Assembly: GCA_021152595.1 (NCBI GenBank) | Contig: JAGKVC010000023.1 | Coordinates: 1-26,172 of the forward strand | Length of the DNA: 26,172 bases | Direction of reading: 5' to 3' | From: Clostridia bacterium | GTDB taxonomy: Bacteria > Bacillota > Clostridia > Oscillospirales > Ruminococcaceae | In this document: in pieces, positions 7,222 to 15,346 of the stretch | Numbering within the stretch: the stretch's first letter is position 1 | Layout of the letters: every line of letters begins with the position of its first letter | Notes under the pieces: model-generated | Databases searched by the model: none | The model's input: only the letters and a program-made list of their open reading frames with translations | What the model was told of the DNA's origin: nothing | Program-made: the position numbers and the translations under genes

Positions 7222-8552
7222 CGCAAGGTCACCTCTCCACTCAAATCATAATCATCCACAGCCGCCGTGATATGCACCTGCACATACTGCCCGATGCGAT
7301 AGCCGTCCTCCGGTGTGCCGGTGATATAGAGCCGCCCGTCAATTTCAGGCGCATCTGCTGCGGTTCTGGCAAGCCACGCGCCCGCCTCTGCGTCAAATCC
7401 TTCGATGACCGCTTCTGTGTCCGTACCGATCCGCGCCGCATTCAGCGCCGCCGCAATCGGCATTTGCTGTTCCATAATGATTTCCGCTCTGCGCTGCCGG
7501 ATTTCCTCATCAACCTGATTTTCCATGCGGGCTGCGATCGTGCCCTCCTCCTCGGAATAGGCAAAGCAGCCGAGCCGGTCAAAGCGGATCTCCTGCACGA
7601 ATTCCGAAAGCTCCTCAAACTGCGCATCGGTCTCGCCGGGGAATCCGACGAGCATCGTCGTCCGCAGCGTCAGGTTCGGGATACGGCTCCTGAGCTTCGC
7701 AAAAAGCGCACGGAGACTCTGCGCATCGCATTTCCGGCGCATCGCCTTCAGAATCTCATCATTGCAGTGCTGCACGGGGATATCCATATATTTGACAATC
7801 TTCGGCTCGCTCGCAATGACATCAATCAGCTCATCGGAGATGCGCTCCGGATAGCAGTACAGCACGCGGATCCAGCGCAGCCCTTCAATTTTGCAGAGCC
7901 GCCTGAGCAGCTCCGGAAGCATCTGCTTTCCGTAGAGATCCTCGCCGTAGCGCGCGGTATCCTGCGCAATGACAATCAGCTCCGTGATGCCGGATTGCGC
8001 AAGCGTCTCCGCCTCCGCGACGGCATCCTCCATCGGAACCGAGCGGAATTTGCCGCGGATTGCCGGAATCGCACAGTAGGTACATCCGTTGGAACATCCC
8101 TCCGCGACCTTGAGATAGGCGTAAAACGGCAGGGTTGCAATAATGCGCCTGCCGGTCAGCGGCATATTGCATTTCGGGGCGAATCTTGCGACACGCTCAC
8201 CCTTTGTGATCTCATCCAGCACGCGGACAATCTCCGGCTGATCGCCGATGCCGATGACAGCATCCGCTTCGGGAAACTGCTCCGCGACCTCATTTTTATA
8301 GCGTTCTGCCAGACATCCCGTGACAACGATCTTTTTGAGCGAGCCGGAGGCTTTCAGCTCGGCAAGCTCAAGAATCGTCTCGATTGCTTCCTCCTTGGCG
8401 GACTGGATAAATCCGCAGGTATTCACAACGGCAATATCGGCATCGGCAGGATCCGGCGTCAGGACATAGCCGCCCTCACGCAGCAGCGAAAGCATCCGCT
8501 CGGAATCCACCAGATTCTTGGCACAGCCAAGTGATACCATACTGACAATCAT
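7218..8552 (-). CDS. rimO: Ribosomal protein S12 methylthiotransferase RimO
   Basis: A 444-aa radical SAM enzyme that adds a methylthio group to the conserved aspartate of ribosomal protein S12. The N-terminal MTTase domain holds the three cysteines for the auxiliary iron-sulfur cluster (C10 in GCAKN, C46 in NTCGF, C80 in GCLAERY). The radical SAM cluster motif CSNGCTYC places C153, C157 and C160. The C-terminal part ends in a TRAM-like domain (about 375-444). The N-terminal IVSMVSLGCAKNLVDSE is characteristic of RimO rather than MiaB. A GGGG ribosome-binding site lies 7 nt before the ATG. The gene is 71 bp downstream of recX and overlaps pgsA by 4 bp, so all are probably cotranscribed. Confidence 0.96.
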   Translation of the reverse strand: MIVSMVSLGCAKNLVDSERMLSLLREGGYVLTPDPADADIAVVNTCGFIQSAKEEAIETILELAELKASGSLKKIVVTGCLAERYKNEVAEQFPEADAVIGIGDQPEIVRVLDEITKGERVARFAPKCNMPLTGRRIIATLPFYAYLKVAEGCSNGCTYCAIPAIRGKFRSVPMEDAVAEAETLAQSGITELIVIAQDTARYGEDLYGKQMLPELLRRLCKIEGLRWIRVLYCYPERISDELIDVIASEPKIVKYMDIPVQHCNDEILKAMRRKCDAQSLRALFAKLRSRIPNLTLRTTMLVGFPGETDAQFEELSEFVQEIRFDRLGCFAYSEEEGTIAARMENQVDEEIRQRRAEIIMEQQMPIAAALNAARIGTDTEAVIEGFDAEAGAWLARTAADAPEIDGRLYITGTPEDGYRIGQYVQVHITAAVDDYDLSGEVTLR

Positions 8553-8623
8553 ACACAGTCCCCTTTGATTTCAGATAGAAGTGGGCAGTGAGGCGTTTTG
8601 CATCATGCACACAGGCGCATCTG

Positions 8624-9268
8624 TCAGTTCTCCTGTTCTGCAAGCAGTGCAAAATAATCCTCAATCGCATACCGGATCTGCTGATAGGAAAAACCGCGCC
8701 GCACCAGCGCTGCCGTAACCTTTTCCGTCGCCTTGCGGTCGTCCGGATCCGTCAGATCACGCGCATATTTCTTTTGCAGCAGCTCCAGCAGCATCTCCGA
8801 GATCCGCACAGGATCGTTATATTCGGCAAGCGCATTGTCGATATCCTCCTGCGAGAGACCGCGGTGCCGCATCTCATATTCCGCGCGCCGCAGCCCGTAT
8901 TTTTTGCTCTCGACATAATGCCTTGCAAGCTGCTCCGCATAGCGCGCATCATTGATGAAGCCGTAGCGCGTCATTTTTTCCAGCGCTTTCAGAACGGCAT
9001 CCTCCTGCGCATGCGGTGCGGTCATGAGCTTATCGTAAAGCTCGCGGTAGGAATAGCCGCGCCGGTCAAGCAGATACATTCCGTATTCATACGCCCGATG
9101 CTCCGCCGCACGCTGTTTCAGCTCCGCAATACGTTCCTGCGTCAGATCGTCTCCGGTATGCAGAAATTCGTTTTGCAGCAGATCGGCATGCAGCCAGAGA
9201 CGGCTTTCGTCCTCGAGCGTGATCTCATAGAGCTTGCCCTTGCCCTTTTGGATCTCCGTGATTTTCAT
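8624..9268 (-). CDS. recX: RecA regulatory protein RecX
   Basis: A 214-aa helical protein of the RecX family, which binds RecA filaments and limits or modulates their activity. Recognisable features are the repeated three-helix units with motifs such as YLLDRRGYSYRELYDKL, GFINDARYAEQLARHYVESKKYGLRR and LVRRGFSYQQIRYAI. I place the start at the ATG at 9268 (MKITEIQKGKGK). It is preceded by GGAGGAG, which lies inside the last codons of recA, and it leaves a 7-nt gap after the recA stop. A longer frame to 9343 runs back inside recA and is unlikely. The tight recA-recX joint implies one transcript. Confidence 0.92.
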   Translation of the reverse strand: MKITEIQKGKGKLYEITLEDESRLWLHADLLQNEFLHTGDDLTQERIAELKQRAAEHRAYEYGMYLLDRRGYSYRELYDKLMTAPHAQEDAVLKALEKMTRYGFINDARYAEQLARHYVESKKYGLRRAEYEMRHRGLSQEDIDNALAEYNDPVRISEMLLELLQKKYARDLTDPDDRKATEKVTAALVRRGFSYQQIRYAIEDYFALLAEQEN

Positions 9269-9275
9269 AGACGGA

Positions 9276-10463
9276 TTACTCCTCCGGTGCAAACTCCTCG
9301 AAATCGTCGTCCGCATCGCTGCCTGCCGCATCCAGTGCCGCACCGGTTTCCGCGACAGCCTGCTCCGCCTTTGATTTTGCCTCGGAGACAGCCGCAGCCT
9401 TCTTGTTCTTTCTGGAAGCGAGGATCAGGCTTGCCTTCTGCTCCATGATCTTCTGCTCGACTTCCTTTGCAAACTCCGGATCCGCCTCCAGCAGCTCCTT
9501 GACGGCATCTCTGCCCTGACCGAGCTTGCGATCACCGTAGCTGAACCACGAACCGCTCTTGTGGATGATATCGAGATCGGTTGCAAGATCCAGCACCTCG
9601 CCGAGACGCGAAATGCCCTTGCCGTACATCATATCGAATTCGCACTCCTTGAAAGGCGGTGCGACCTTATTCTTGACGATCTTGACTCTGGTGCGGTTTC
9701 CGATTACCTCCGCGCCGTTCTTGATCGCCTCGCCCTTGCGGACCTCCATACGGACAGAGGAATAGAATTTCAGCGCTCTGCCGCCCGTGGTGACCTCGGG
9801 GTTTCCGTACATAACGCCGATCTTTTCACGCACCTGATTGATGAAGATTGCGACACAGTTGGATTTGGAGATTGCCGGTGTCAGCTTGCGCATCGCCTGC
9901 GACATCAGTCTTGCGAGCTGACCGACATGGGAATCGCCCATTTCGCCCTCGATTTCGGCGCGTGTGGTCATTGCTGCGACGGAGTCAATGACAATGACAT
10001 CAATCGCACCGGAACGAACGAGCGCCTCCGCGATCTCGAGCGCCTGCTCGCCGCTGTCCGGCTGCGAAACAAGCAGATCATTGATATTGACGCCGAGTGC
10101 CTGTGCATAGACCGGATCGAGCGCATGCTCAACGTCGATGAAAGCAGCTTCTCCGCCGTTTTTCTGTGCTTCTGCGATGATTTGCAGTGCGACAGTGGTC
10201 TTACCGGAGCTTTCCGGTCCGTAGATCTCGACGATTCTGCCGCGCGGAACACCGCCGATGCCCAGCGCCATATCCAGCGAAAGCGAGCCGGTCGAGATTG
10301 CCTCAACGTTCTGCACGCTGTTCTGTCCAAGACGCATGACAGCGCCTGCGCCGAACTGCTTTTCGATCTGCGCGATTGCCATTTTCAGAGCTTTTTCGCG
10401 GTCCTCCTTGTTCGTCGGCTTGACCACCGCGATATTCTTCTTTTTGAGTTCTGCCTTAGCCAT
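9276..10463 (-). CDS. recA: Recombinase A
   Basis: A 395-aa RecA, the ATP-dependent strand-exchange protein of homologous recombination and SOS induction. Walker A is GPESSGKT (82-89); the core also shows [10 protein letters not shown] (Walker B) and [17 protein letters not shown] (loop 2 region). The tail is acidic ([11 protein letters not shown]) after a Lys/Ala-rich stretch. Two in-frame ATGs are possible. The second (10463, MAKAELKKK) is preferred because AGGA lies 9 nt upstream, against only 3 nt for the ATG at 10469. Order here is prmC, DUF4272 gene, recA, recX, rimO, pgsA. I see no GAAC-N4-GTTC LexA/DinR-type box in the 121 bp upstream. Confidence 0.97.
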   Translation of the reverse strand: MAKAELKKKNIAVVKPTNKEDREKALKMAIAQIEKQFGAGAVMRLGQNSVQNVEAISTGSLSLDMALGIGGVPRGRIVEIYGPESSGKTTVALQIIAEAQKNGGEAAFIDVEHALDPVYAQALGVNINDLLVSQPDSGEQALEIAEALVRSGAIDVIVIDSVAAMTTRAEIEGEMGDSHVGQLARLMSQAMRKLTPAISKSNCVAIFINQVREKIGVMYGNPEVTTGGRALKFYSSVRMEVRKGEAIKNGAEVIGNRTRVKIVKNKVAPPFKECEFDMMYGKGISRLGEVLDLATDLDIIHKSGSWFSYGDRKLGQGRDAVKELLEADPEFAKEVEQKIMEQKASLILASRKNKKAAAVSEAKSKAEQAVAETGAALDAAGSDADDDFEEFAPEE

Positions 10464-10481
10464 ATTCATTGATCCTTTCTA

Positions 10482-10556
10482 CGGGCAGTGCCCGATGGTA
10501 TTCCCGCTGGCAGGAAGAATGAAAGCGCATGGGAAAGGATATGCTTTTCATTCTTC
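10482..10556 (-). promoter_or_regulatory. Two inverted repeats in the recA leader region
   Basis: The gap between the DUF4272 gene and recA holds two structures. The first is a near-perfect inverted repeat of about 16 bp (10514-10530 with 10541-10556, one extra base on one arm). The second is the short palindrome CGGGCAGTGCCCG (10482-10494), just before the recA ribosome-binding site. Neither is followed by a T run on the minus strand, so a classical terminator is not supported. They may be RNA structures affecting recA expression or stability. No strong promoter is obvious here. Confidence 0.45.
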
Positions 10557-10584
10557 ACGCTTTATTCCGTTTATCATGTTTCGG

Positions 10585-11256
10585 TTAAGTATGCGGTTTG
10601 ACGTTATCCCAGTCCTCCGCATCATAGGCACCGATCAGCCAGTTGATGCCCTTATGCTGCTCCATGACCACATCATGGAACAAGCCGCCGCTCGGCTGCT
10701 CCTGTGCGATCATCGCATCGACACATGCCCAGTCCATACGGTAAAGGAGATCGGCACGGTCGAGGATCTCCTCCTCCGGACGCATCTTTGTCAGAATCCG
10801 CAGCACATCCAGATTCTCCGCGCCTGCAATCATCCGCACAAGTCCCTCAATCGCCGATGGCCGGTCCGGATAGGGCAGCTCGCCCTTGAGCAGACCGCAT
10901 GCCCAGAACAGCGGCATGCACATTTCCATGCGCCACGTAAGATCCGAAGCCTCCTCCGGCGAGACCGTATGCGGCGCCTCCGGATCGTAATATGCAAAAA
11001 GGCGCTGCTCCGTCGGCGTGAGATCATGCTCCAGCCCGAAGCGCACGAGCAATCCCGTGAAAAATTTTGCGCTCTCCTCTACCTGATTGCCCTCCGCCAG
11101 ATCGACTGCAATCTGCGCGGCAAGAAATGCCGAAAGTGCGCGCCGCAGAATCTCCTCTGCCAGTTTGATGCCTGCCGCGTCAATATCTGGCAGATTCGGG
11201 TTGATTTTTACGCCATGCCTCTGCAAATACGCCTCAGAGCGTTCTTTTCTCGTCAT
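10585..11256 (-). CDS. DUF4272 domain protein, function unknown
   Basis: A 223-aa soluble, mostly helical protein. The N-terminal MTRKERSEAYLQRHGVKINPNLP and later segments RALSAFLAAQIAVDL and DLTWRMEMCMPLFWACGL match the pattern of the DUF4272 family as I remember it. Such proteins are often near housekeeping or toxin-immunity genes and have no established activity. The start at 11256 is fixed by AAAGGAGA a few bases upstream and by the ATGA overlap with the prmC stop. A longer frame (to 11325) runs inside prmC and is not used. It sits between prmC and recA and is probably cotranscribed with prmC. Confidence 0.75.
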   Translation of the reverse strand: MTRKERSEAYLQRHGVKINPNLPDIDAAGIKLAEEILRRALSAFLAAQIAVDLAEGNQVEESAKFFTGLLVRFGLEHDLTPTEQRLFAYYDPEAPHTVSPEEASDLTWRMEMCMPLFWACGLLKGELPYPDRPSAIEGLVRMIAGAENLDVLRILTKMRPEEEILDRADLLYRMDWACVDAMIAQEQPSGGLFHDVVMEQHKGINWLIGAYDAEDWDNVKPHT

Positions 11257-12062
11257 GATACTGTCTCCTTTCGTCCCAGAACAACACGCTGAATACCGCC
11301 GAGATCGCAGATGCATTCGATGCATCCGAATCCGTTTTGCGACAATATTGCGGCAACATCTTCCGCCTGATACACCCCGACCTCATAGGCGAGCAAGCCG
11401 CCTTCGCAGAGCGCATCACGCCAGATCCGCGTGATCTCACGATAAAAATGCAGACCGTCCGCACCGCCGTCGAGCGCCGCAGCCGGTTCATAGGTCACTT
11501 CTTCCTGCAAATGTGCCATATCCTCCGCCGTCAGATAGGGCGGATTGCTGACGATCGCCGCCAGACCGTGATACGCTGCCGCAGTCTCGGGCAGAAGCAC
11601 ATCTTTTTCGAGCATCTGCGTATTTTTAATATTGAGCATCTCCTGATTTCTCTGTGCATAATGCAGCGCCTCGGGACTTTTTTCCAGCCCGATGACCGTA
11701 CTCTGCGGCAGATGCTTTGCCAGCGTCAGCGCAATGCATCCGCTGCCGGTGCAGAGATCAAGGATCTGCTGACTGCTGCGATCCGGTATACGGGAAAGCA
11801 CCGCATCAACGAGTGTTTCGGTATCCGGACGCGGAATCAGCACGCCCTCGCCGACACAGAACGGCAGTCCATAGAATTCCCATTCGCCGAGCAGATATTG
11901 CAGCGGCTCATGCTTTGCGCGCCGTTCAGCAATCTGACGGGCAGCATCCGCAGACGGCGCATCTTCGAGGATCCATTTTGCTTCCAGCTCTGCATCCTCG
12001 ATCGCGCCGGATGCAAGCAGCGCCGTCAGTTCCCGATGCAGATTCGGATCAAATAGTTTCAT
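11253..12062 (-). CDS. prmC: Peptide chain release factor N5-glutamine methyltransferase
   Basis: A 269-aa SAM-dependent methyltransferase that methylates the GGQ glutamine of release factors RF1 and RF2. The N-terminal helical domain precedes LIPRPDTE (75-82), a PrmC hallmark. The SAM-binding motif is DLCTGSGCIAL (102-112), and the catalytic NPPY is at 173-176 (SNPPYLT). TAGGA lies about 8 nt before the ATG. prmC usually follows prfA; here prfA is absent and the upstream neighbour is a small membrane protein 62 bp away. The stop overlaps the start of the DUF4272 gene by 4 bp. Confidence 0.94.
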   Translation of the reverse strand: MKLFDPNLHRELTALLASGAIEDAELEAKWILEDAPSADAARQIAERRAKHEPLQYLLGEWEFYGLPFCVGEGVLIPRPDTETLVDAVLSRIPDRSSQQILDLCTGSGCIALTLAKHLPQSTVIGLEKSPEALHYAQRNQEMLNIKNTQMLEKDVLLPETAAAYHGLAAIVSNPPYLTAEDMAHLQEEVTYEPAAALDGGADGLHFYREITRIWRDALCEGGLLAYEVGVYQAEDVAAILSQNGFGCIECICDLGGIQRVVLGRKETVS

Positions 12063-12124
12063 ACAAAAATCCTAACTTCGTCTTTGTACGCGCAATAGCC
12101 TCTTGATCGACACTGTACGCCTAT

Positions 12125-12310
12125 TCAAAAAAATATTAACAACAGCGAGATTGCAATGACCGGCAGAGCACATCCGGGAAGCAACAGCCTACGAACCTTA
12201 TTTTTCCTTCCGCTTTTAGTTAACGGGATTCCGGTCACTCTTGAAATCTTCCTTTTTATCTTCGTACTCGGTCTTTGCGGAACTCGAAACAGTTTCTTCC
12301 TGCGCGCCAT
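12125..12310 (-). CDS. Small basic protein with C-terminal membrane segment, unknown function
   Basis: A 61-aa protein starting at ATG 12310 (MARRKKLFRVPQR). AAGGAAGGTG precedes the start with a 9-nt gap, which favours real translation. Residues 1-43 are very basic (KIKRKISRVTGIPLTKSGRKNKVRR) and the last 18 are hydrophobic (GCALPVIAISLLLIFF), giving a single membrane anchor at the C-terminus. I recall TGIPxTKSGR-type segments in other small Firmicutes proteins but cannot assign a family. The first half overlaps the tail of the potassium channel gene in another frame. The two proteins are probably made from one transcript. A chance ORF is possible but unlikely given the start site and composition. 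Confidence 0.55.
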   Translation of the reverse strand: MARRKKLFRVPQRPSTKIKRKISRVTGIPLTKSGRKNKVRRLLLPGCALPVIAISLLLIFF

Positions 12311-12998
12311 TATCAGCACCTTCCTTTCCGATTTCGTTCATATATCCAGCGGTGACGATGCCGGCAGGAAGTGCCACGATAGCGATGCCGAACAAAGACG
12401 ACAGCATTGTAATGATTCTTCCTGCGGCAGTCACGGGATAGATGTCACCATATCCCATTGTTGTAAGAGAGACAGTCGCCCAGTACACTGCTTCAAAGAA
12501 ATTATCAAACGTGTCAGGCTCGACATTAAAAATCACAAGCGCGGAAATAACGATGTAAGCAAGCGCAAGCGAGAGAACAGCCGTCAGTGCGTCACGCTGC
12601 TTTTGGAAAACAGCTGCAATAATCTGGATGTTACGTGAATATCTTGCTAGCTTAAATGCGCGAAACACACGAAGCGTGCGGAGCAGGCGGAAGATTTTGA
12701 GAAGACGAAATCCGGAACTCAGAGTAGTGACTGACGGCAGTATCGAAACCAAATCAATGACTGCCAGAGGCTTGAATGGATAGCGTGCAAAAGGGAATGT
12801 TCGCAAATCATCAAAATCAGCAGTAATCCAGCGTGCTATATAGTCCGCAGAGAATATAACAGCAGACATCATGTCAATTATCGTAAACGCTACGTGCTGT
12901 TCGTGAAATGCAAGAGGCACGATGCTTGTGACAATGCAGATCATCATAAAAATGCTATATGCATTGCTGTCAAGTAAAGATTTCAACTTAGACCGCAT
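12216..12998 (-). CDS. Voltage-gated-like potassium channel
   Basis: A 260-aa six-transmembrane channel subunit. A voltage-sensor-like S1-S4 domain occupies about 1-125. S4 has basic residues every third position between R98 and R122. The pore helix and filter follow at about 168-188, with the selectivity signature TMGYGD (180-185) marking K+ selectivity. S6 contains the IVALPAGI hinge (about 208-214) typical of bacterial Kv-like channels. The acidic tail (about 225-260) has no regulatory domain and overlaps the next small ORF. GGAGG lies 13 nt before the ATG, longer than usual; a 5-codon mini-ORF (ATG at 13005) fits that site better. Likely role: setting or sensing membrane potential and potassium balance. 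Confidence 0.92.
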   Translation of the reverse strand: MRSKLKSLLDSNAYSIFMMICIVTSIVPLAFHEQHVAFTIIDMMSAVIFSADYIARWITADFDDLRTFPFARYPFKPLAVIDLVSILPSVTTLSSGFRLLKIFRLLRTLRVFRAFKLARYSRNIQIIAAVFQKQRDALTAVLSLALAYIVISALVIFNVEPDTFDNFFEAVYWATVSLTTMGYGDIYPVTAAGRIITMLSSLFGIAIVALPAGIVTAGYMNEIGKEGADNGAQEETVSSSAKTEYEDKKEDFKSDRNPVN

Positions 12999-13116
12999 TT
13001 TGCATCTTAAACCTCCATTTTGCTCCGCCTTTATTCAGCAGCTTACAAACTAAGCTGTATGCGGCTCATTTATTCGGTCAGCTTGCGCAGCAGCTCGGGT
13101 TCAATCCGATTCATCA

Positions 13117-13641
13117 TCAGTCACAGTCCGCATAAAGGAAATGCTTACCGCAGTGCAGACAGCGGAACAGATACCCCTGCATACTGCCGCCCTGAACCAT
13201 ACACTGCCGGATATCCGCAAAATCAAAGCCGCAGACATCCTGCCGGTAAGTCTCCTCGATCTCCTGCGCGAGTCCCATTTTTTCGACCTCCTGCCAGCCG
13301 ACATAGCCCATGAACGCACAGAAATCATCACAGTGCGCCATCCAGTATTCCTGCTGCCAGCCGTGATAACCGGGCGTGCGCTCGGTCAGCTCCCTCACCT
13401 TTTCCGGATCGGAGACATGATCCATGCAGGCGCAGTCCTGAAATTCGCCGTTGAATTTTGCAGCAGCAGAGCCGTCCGCAATGCACCACGGGCAGAGGCA
13501 TTCCACATCCTCCAGCGCGTAAAACGGCGATTCATACCAGACATCTGTCTCCTTGCCGCAGCAGTCGCAGCGGTGCGGTTCGCCCTTATAAAACACCTTG
13601 CTCCCAAACGGATCCGGATGATATTTGAATGTTGGAATCAT
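13117..13641 (-). CDS. CbrC family (UPF0167) cysteine-rich protein
   Basis: A 174-aa protein resembling the CbrC/UPF0167 family: PTFKYHPDP start, metal-binding-type cysteine clusters at CDCCGK (25-29), CLCPWC (about 49-54) and CLHCGKH near the C-terminus, and a GYHGWQQEYWMAHCDDFCAFMGYVG core. E. coli CbrC has been linked to colicin E2 tolerance; the molecular role of the family is not established. Start at 13641 is supported by AAGGAG 7 nt upstream; a longer frame (13704) runs into the hairpin-repeat array. Just after its stop, in the gap to the channel gene (12999-13116), a 14-codon frame (MNRIEPELLRKLTE) is visible, perhaps a remnant. Confidence 0.82.
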   Translation of the reverse strand: MIPTFKYHPDPFGSKVFYKGEPHRCDCCGKETDVWYESPFYALEDVECLCPWCIADGSAAAKFNGEFQDCACMDHVSDPEKVRELTERTPGYHGWQQEYWMAHCDDFCAFMGYVGWQEVEKMGLAQEIEETYRQDVCGFDFADIRQCMVQGGSMQGYLFRCLHCGKHFLYADCD

Positions 13642-13661
13642 TTGCTTTCTCCTTATAACGG

Positions 13662-13907
13662 CTGCGGTCGGGAAGTAACAGAACAGATTTCGGTCAACTG
13701 TCATTCACGTAACGGCAGCAGATACAATCATCTGTTTTTTTCAAGCGCCTGCGGTCGGGAAGTGACAGAACAGATTTCAGTCAACTGTCATTCCCGAAAC
13801 GGCAGCAGATATAATCGACTGTTTTTCCCAAAACGCCTGCGGTCGGGAAGTAAAAGAACAGATTTCGGTCAACTGCCATTCACGTAACGGCAGCGGGCAC
13901 TGCCCGC
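13662..13907. repeat. Array of three 57-bp palindromic repeats plus a terminal hairpin
   Basis: Three direct copies of a 57-bp unit occur at 13662-13718, 13749-13805 and 13837-13893. Related 30- and 31-bp spacers contain A/T runs. Each unit begins CTGCGGTCGGGAAGT and ends ACGGCAG and is itself an imperfect inverted repeat. In unit 2, GGGAAGTGACAG pairs with CTGTCATTCCC across a 17-nt loop, with outer CTGC/GCAG pairing. Units 1 and 3 carry substitutions that weaken the stem. A further palindrome, GCGGGCACTGCCCGC (13893-13907), abuts the DUF1385 stop. The array fills the gap between that gene and the CbrC-family gene. I see no protein-coding potential. Confidence 0.85.
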
Positions 13908-13908
13908 C

Positions 13909-15315
13909 TTACCAGATGTCGTCTTCGAGGTTTTCGGGGATGCAGGGTGTCATCGCCGCGATCGCACACTCGATCTGCGAAGCATCCGGTTCTCTTGTCG
14001 TGATGCGCTGCATCCAGAGTCCGGGTGCTGAGAGAATGCGTGTCAGCGGATTGTCATATCTGCCCGCGATCCGGATCAGCTCATAGCTGACGCCCATGAT
14101 CACCGGCAGCAGCGCCAGACCGAACAGCACACGCGGCACAACCTCTTTATACGGATTGAAGCAGCCGAAGAAAATACCGATCAGCAGCACGAGGAAAATA
14201 AAGCTCGTGCCGCAGCGCGGATGAAATCTGCACTGTTTCTTGACATTCTCAACGGTCAGCGGAAGCGCAGCCTCAAAGCATGCGATCGTCTTATGCTCTG
14301 CGCCGTGATATTCATAGGTTCTGCGGATGCTCTTGCCGAGACCTGTCAGCCACATGTATGCAACAAAGAGAATGATCTTGACCAGACCTTCCGCGCAGGA
14401 TTTGATGATCTGGCTGTCGGTCAGCGGCTTGACAAACGAAACCACAAGACGCGGCAGATAGAGGAACAGTCCGAATGCAATCACCACACCGAGAATCATG
14501 GCAATCGTCATGAAGACATTGAAAATTGCATCGCCGAGCTTATCCTCAACCCATTGTTCAAATTTGCTCGGCTCCTCATATTCATAGTTTTCCGAGGCTT
14601 TTTTCAGGTATTCCCAGCGTGCGCGGATTGTTCCGGCATCGGGATCGCCCTGCTTCTGATATTCCTTATCCTTTTTGAGCTTCTCGAGCTCCTTGTTCCG
14701 GCGATATTCGGGGAACCAGCTCTGAAATTTCTCAAATGCCTGCTCCTCGGAGAGCTTGTCGATTTTCTCATGCTTTTTCCAGCCGCAGAAATCATCGACT
14801 TCCTCATCGAACTGCTTTTCCGCAGCCTTCATCATGCAGCGGTATCCGTCTACCATGGACATGACAAAATTGACGCAGCCGCGCACGAGCGGTATTTTAT
14901 TATACCACTTGCGCACGATGCGCTGCTTGCCTGTCTTGGGATCGGTCTCGAATTTCGCAGGCAGATCCCATGTTTCCAGATCAATTTCACCGTTCGGCAG
15001 TCTGCAAGCCATTGCGCCGCGGAACGCGCCCTTCATCATGACGCCCTCGATGAGCGCCTGTCCGCCGATCTTCGATTTATGTGCAAACTCCGCCTTTGCC
15101 GCAGATTGCTCCGCAGCCTGCGCATCTCTTGCCGGATCATGCTCCGCAGGGGCTTCCGCTGCCTCTGTGAGATCGGACTCTGCTGTGATTGTATCTTCTG
15201 CTGTCACGGGTTCCGCCGCCGCAGCTTCCACAGCGTCTTTCTGCGCGGCAAACATGGCAGCGGCATCATTCTGTGCGGTGACCTGCGCCGCCAGCAAATG
15301 TTCTTTATCTGACAA
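13909..15315 (-). CDS. DUF1385 (YqhQ-like) membrane protein with Ala/Glu-rich N-terminal extension
   Basis: A 468-aa protein. After an Ala/Glu-rich, low-complexity stretch (about 1-80), the family core begins with SKIGGQALIEGVMMKG. It continues through YNKIPLVRGCVNF, EYHGAEHKTI and RFHPRCGTSF, all typical of DUF1385/YqhQ. Four or so hydrophobic segments lie at about 245-275, 290-312, 345-365 and 375-395. An additional charged insert of about 80 residues precedes the first. I chose TTG at 15315 because AAGGA is 8 nt upstream; ATG at 15342 (MKNRERTD) is the alternative but has no good site. The longer frame to 15603 lies over the DUF3592 gene. Biochemical function is not established. Confidence 0.85.
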   Translation of the reverse strand: MSDKEHLLAAQVTAQNDAAAMFAAQKDAVEAAAAEPVTAEDTITAESDLTEAAEAPAEHDPARDAQAAEQSAAKAEFAHKSKIGGQALIEGVMMKGAFRGAMACRLPNGEIDLETWDLPAKFETDPKTGKQRIVRKWYNKIPLVRGCVNFVMSMVDGYRCMMKAAEKQFDEEVDDFCGWKKHEKIDKLSEEQAFEKFQSWFPEYRRNKELEKLKKDKEYQKQGDPDAGTIRARWEYLKKASENYEYEEPSKFEQWVEDKLGDAIFNVFMTIAMILGVVIAFGLFLYLPRLVVSFVKPLTDSQIIKSCAEGLVKIILFVAYMWLTGLGKSIRRTYEYHGAEHKTIACFEAALPLTVENVKKQCRFHPRCGTSFIFLVLLIGIFFGCFNPYKEVVPRVLFGLALLPVIMGVSYELIRIAGRYDNPLTRILSAPGLWMQRITTREPDASQIECAIAAMTPCIPENLEDDIW

Positions 15316-15346
15316 GATATCAGTCCTTTCCCTGTTTTTCATCCAG

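Noticed and set aside
13662..13893. CRISPR array
   Set aside because: Only three units, each 57 bp and palindromic over its whole length; the spacers resemble each other and no cas gene is near.
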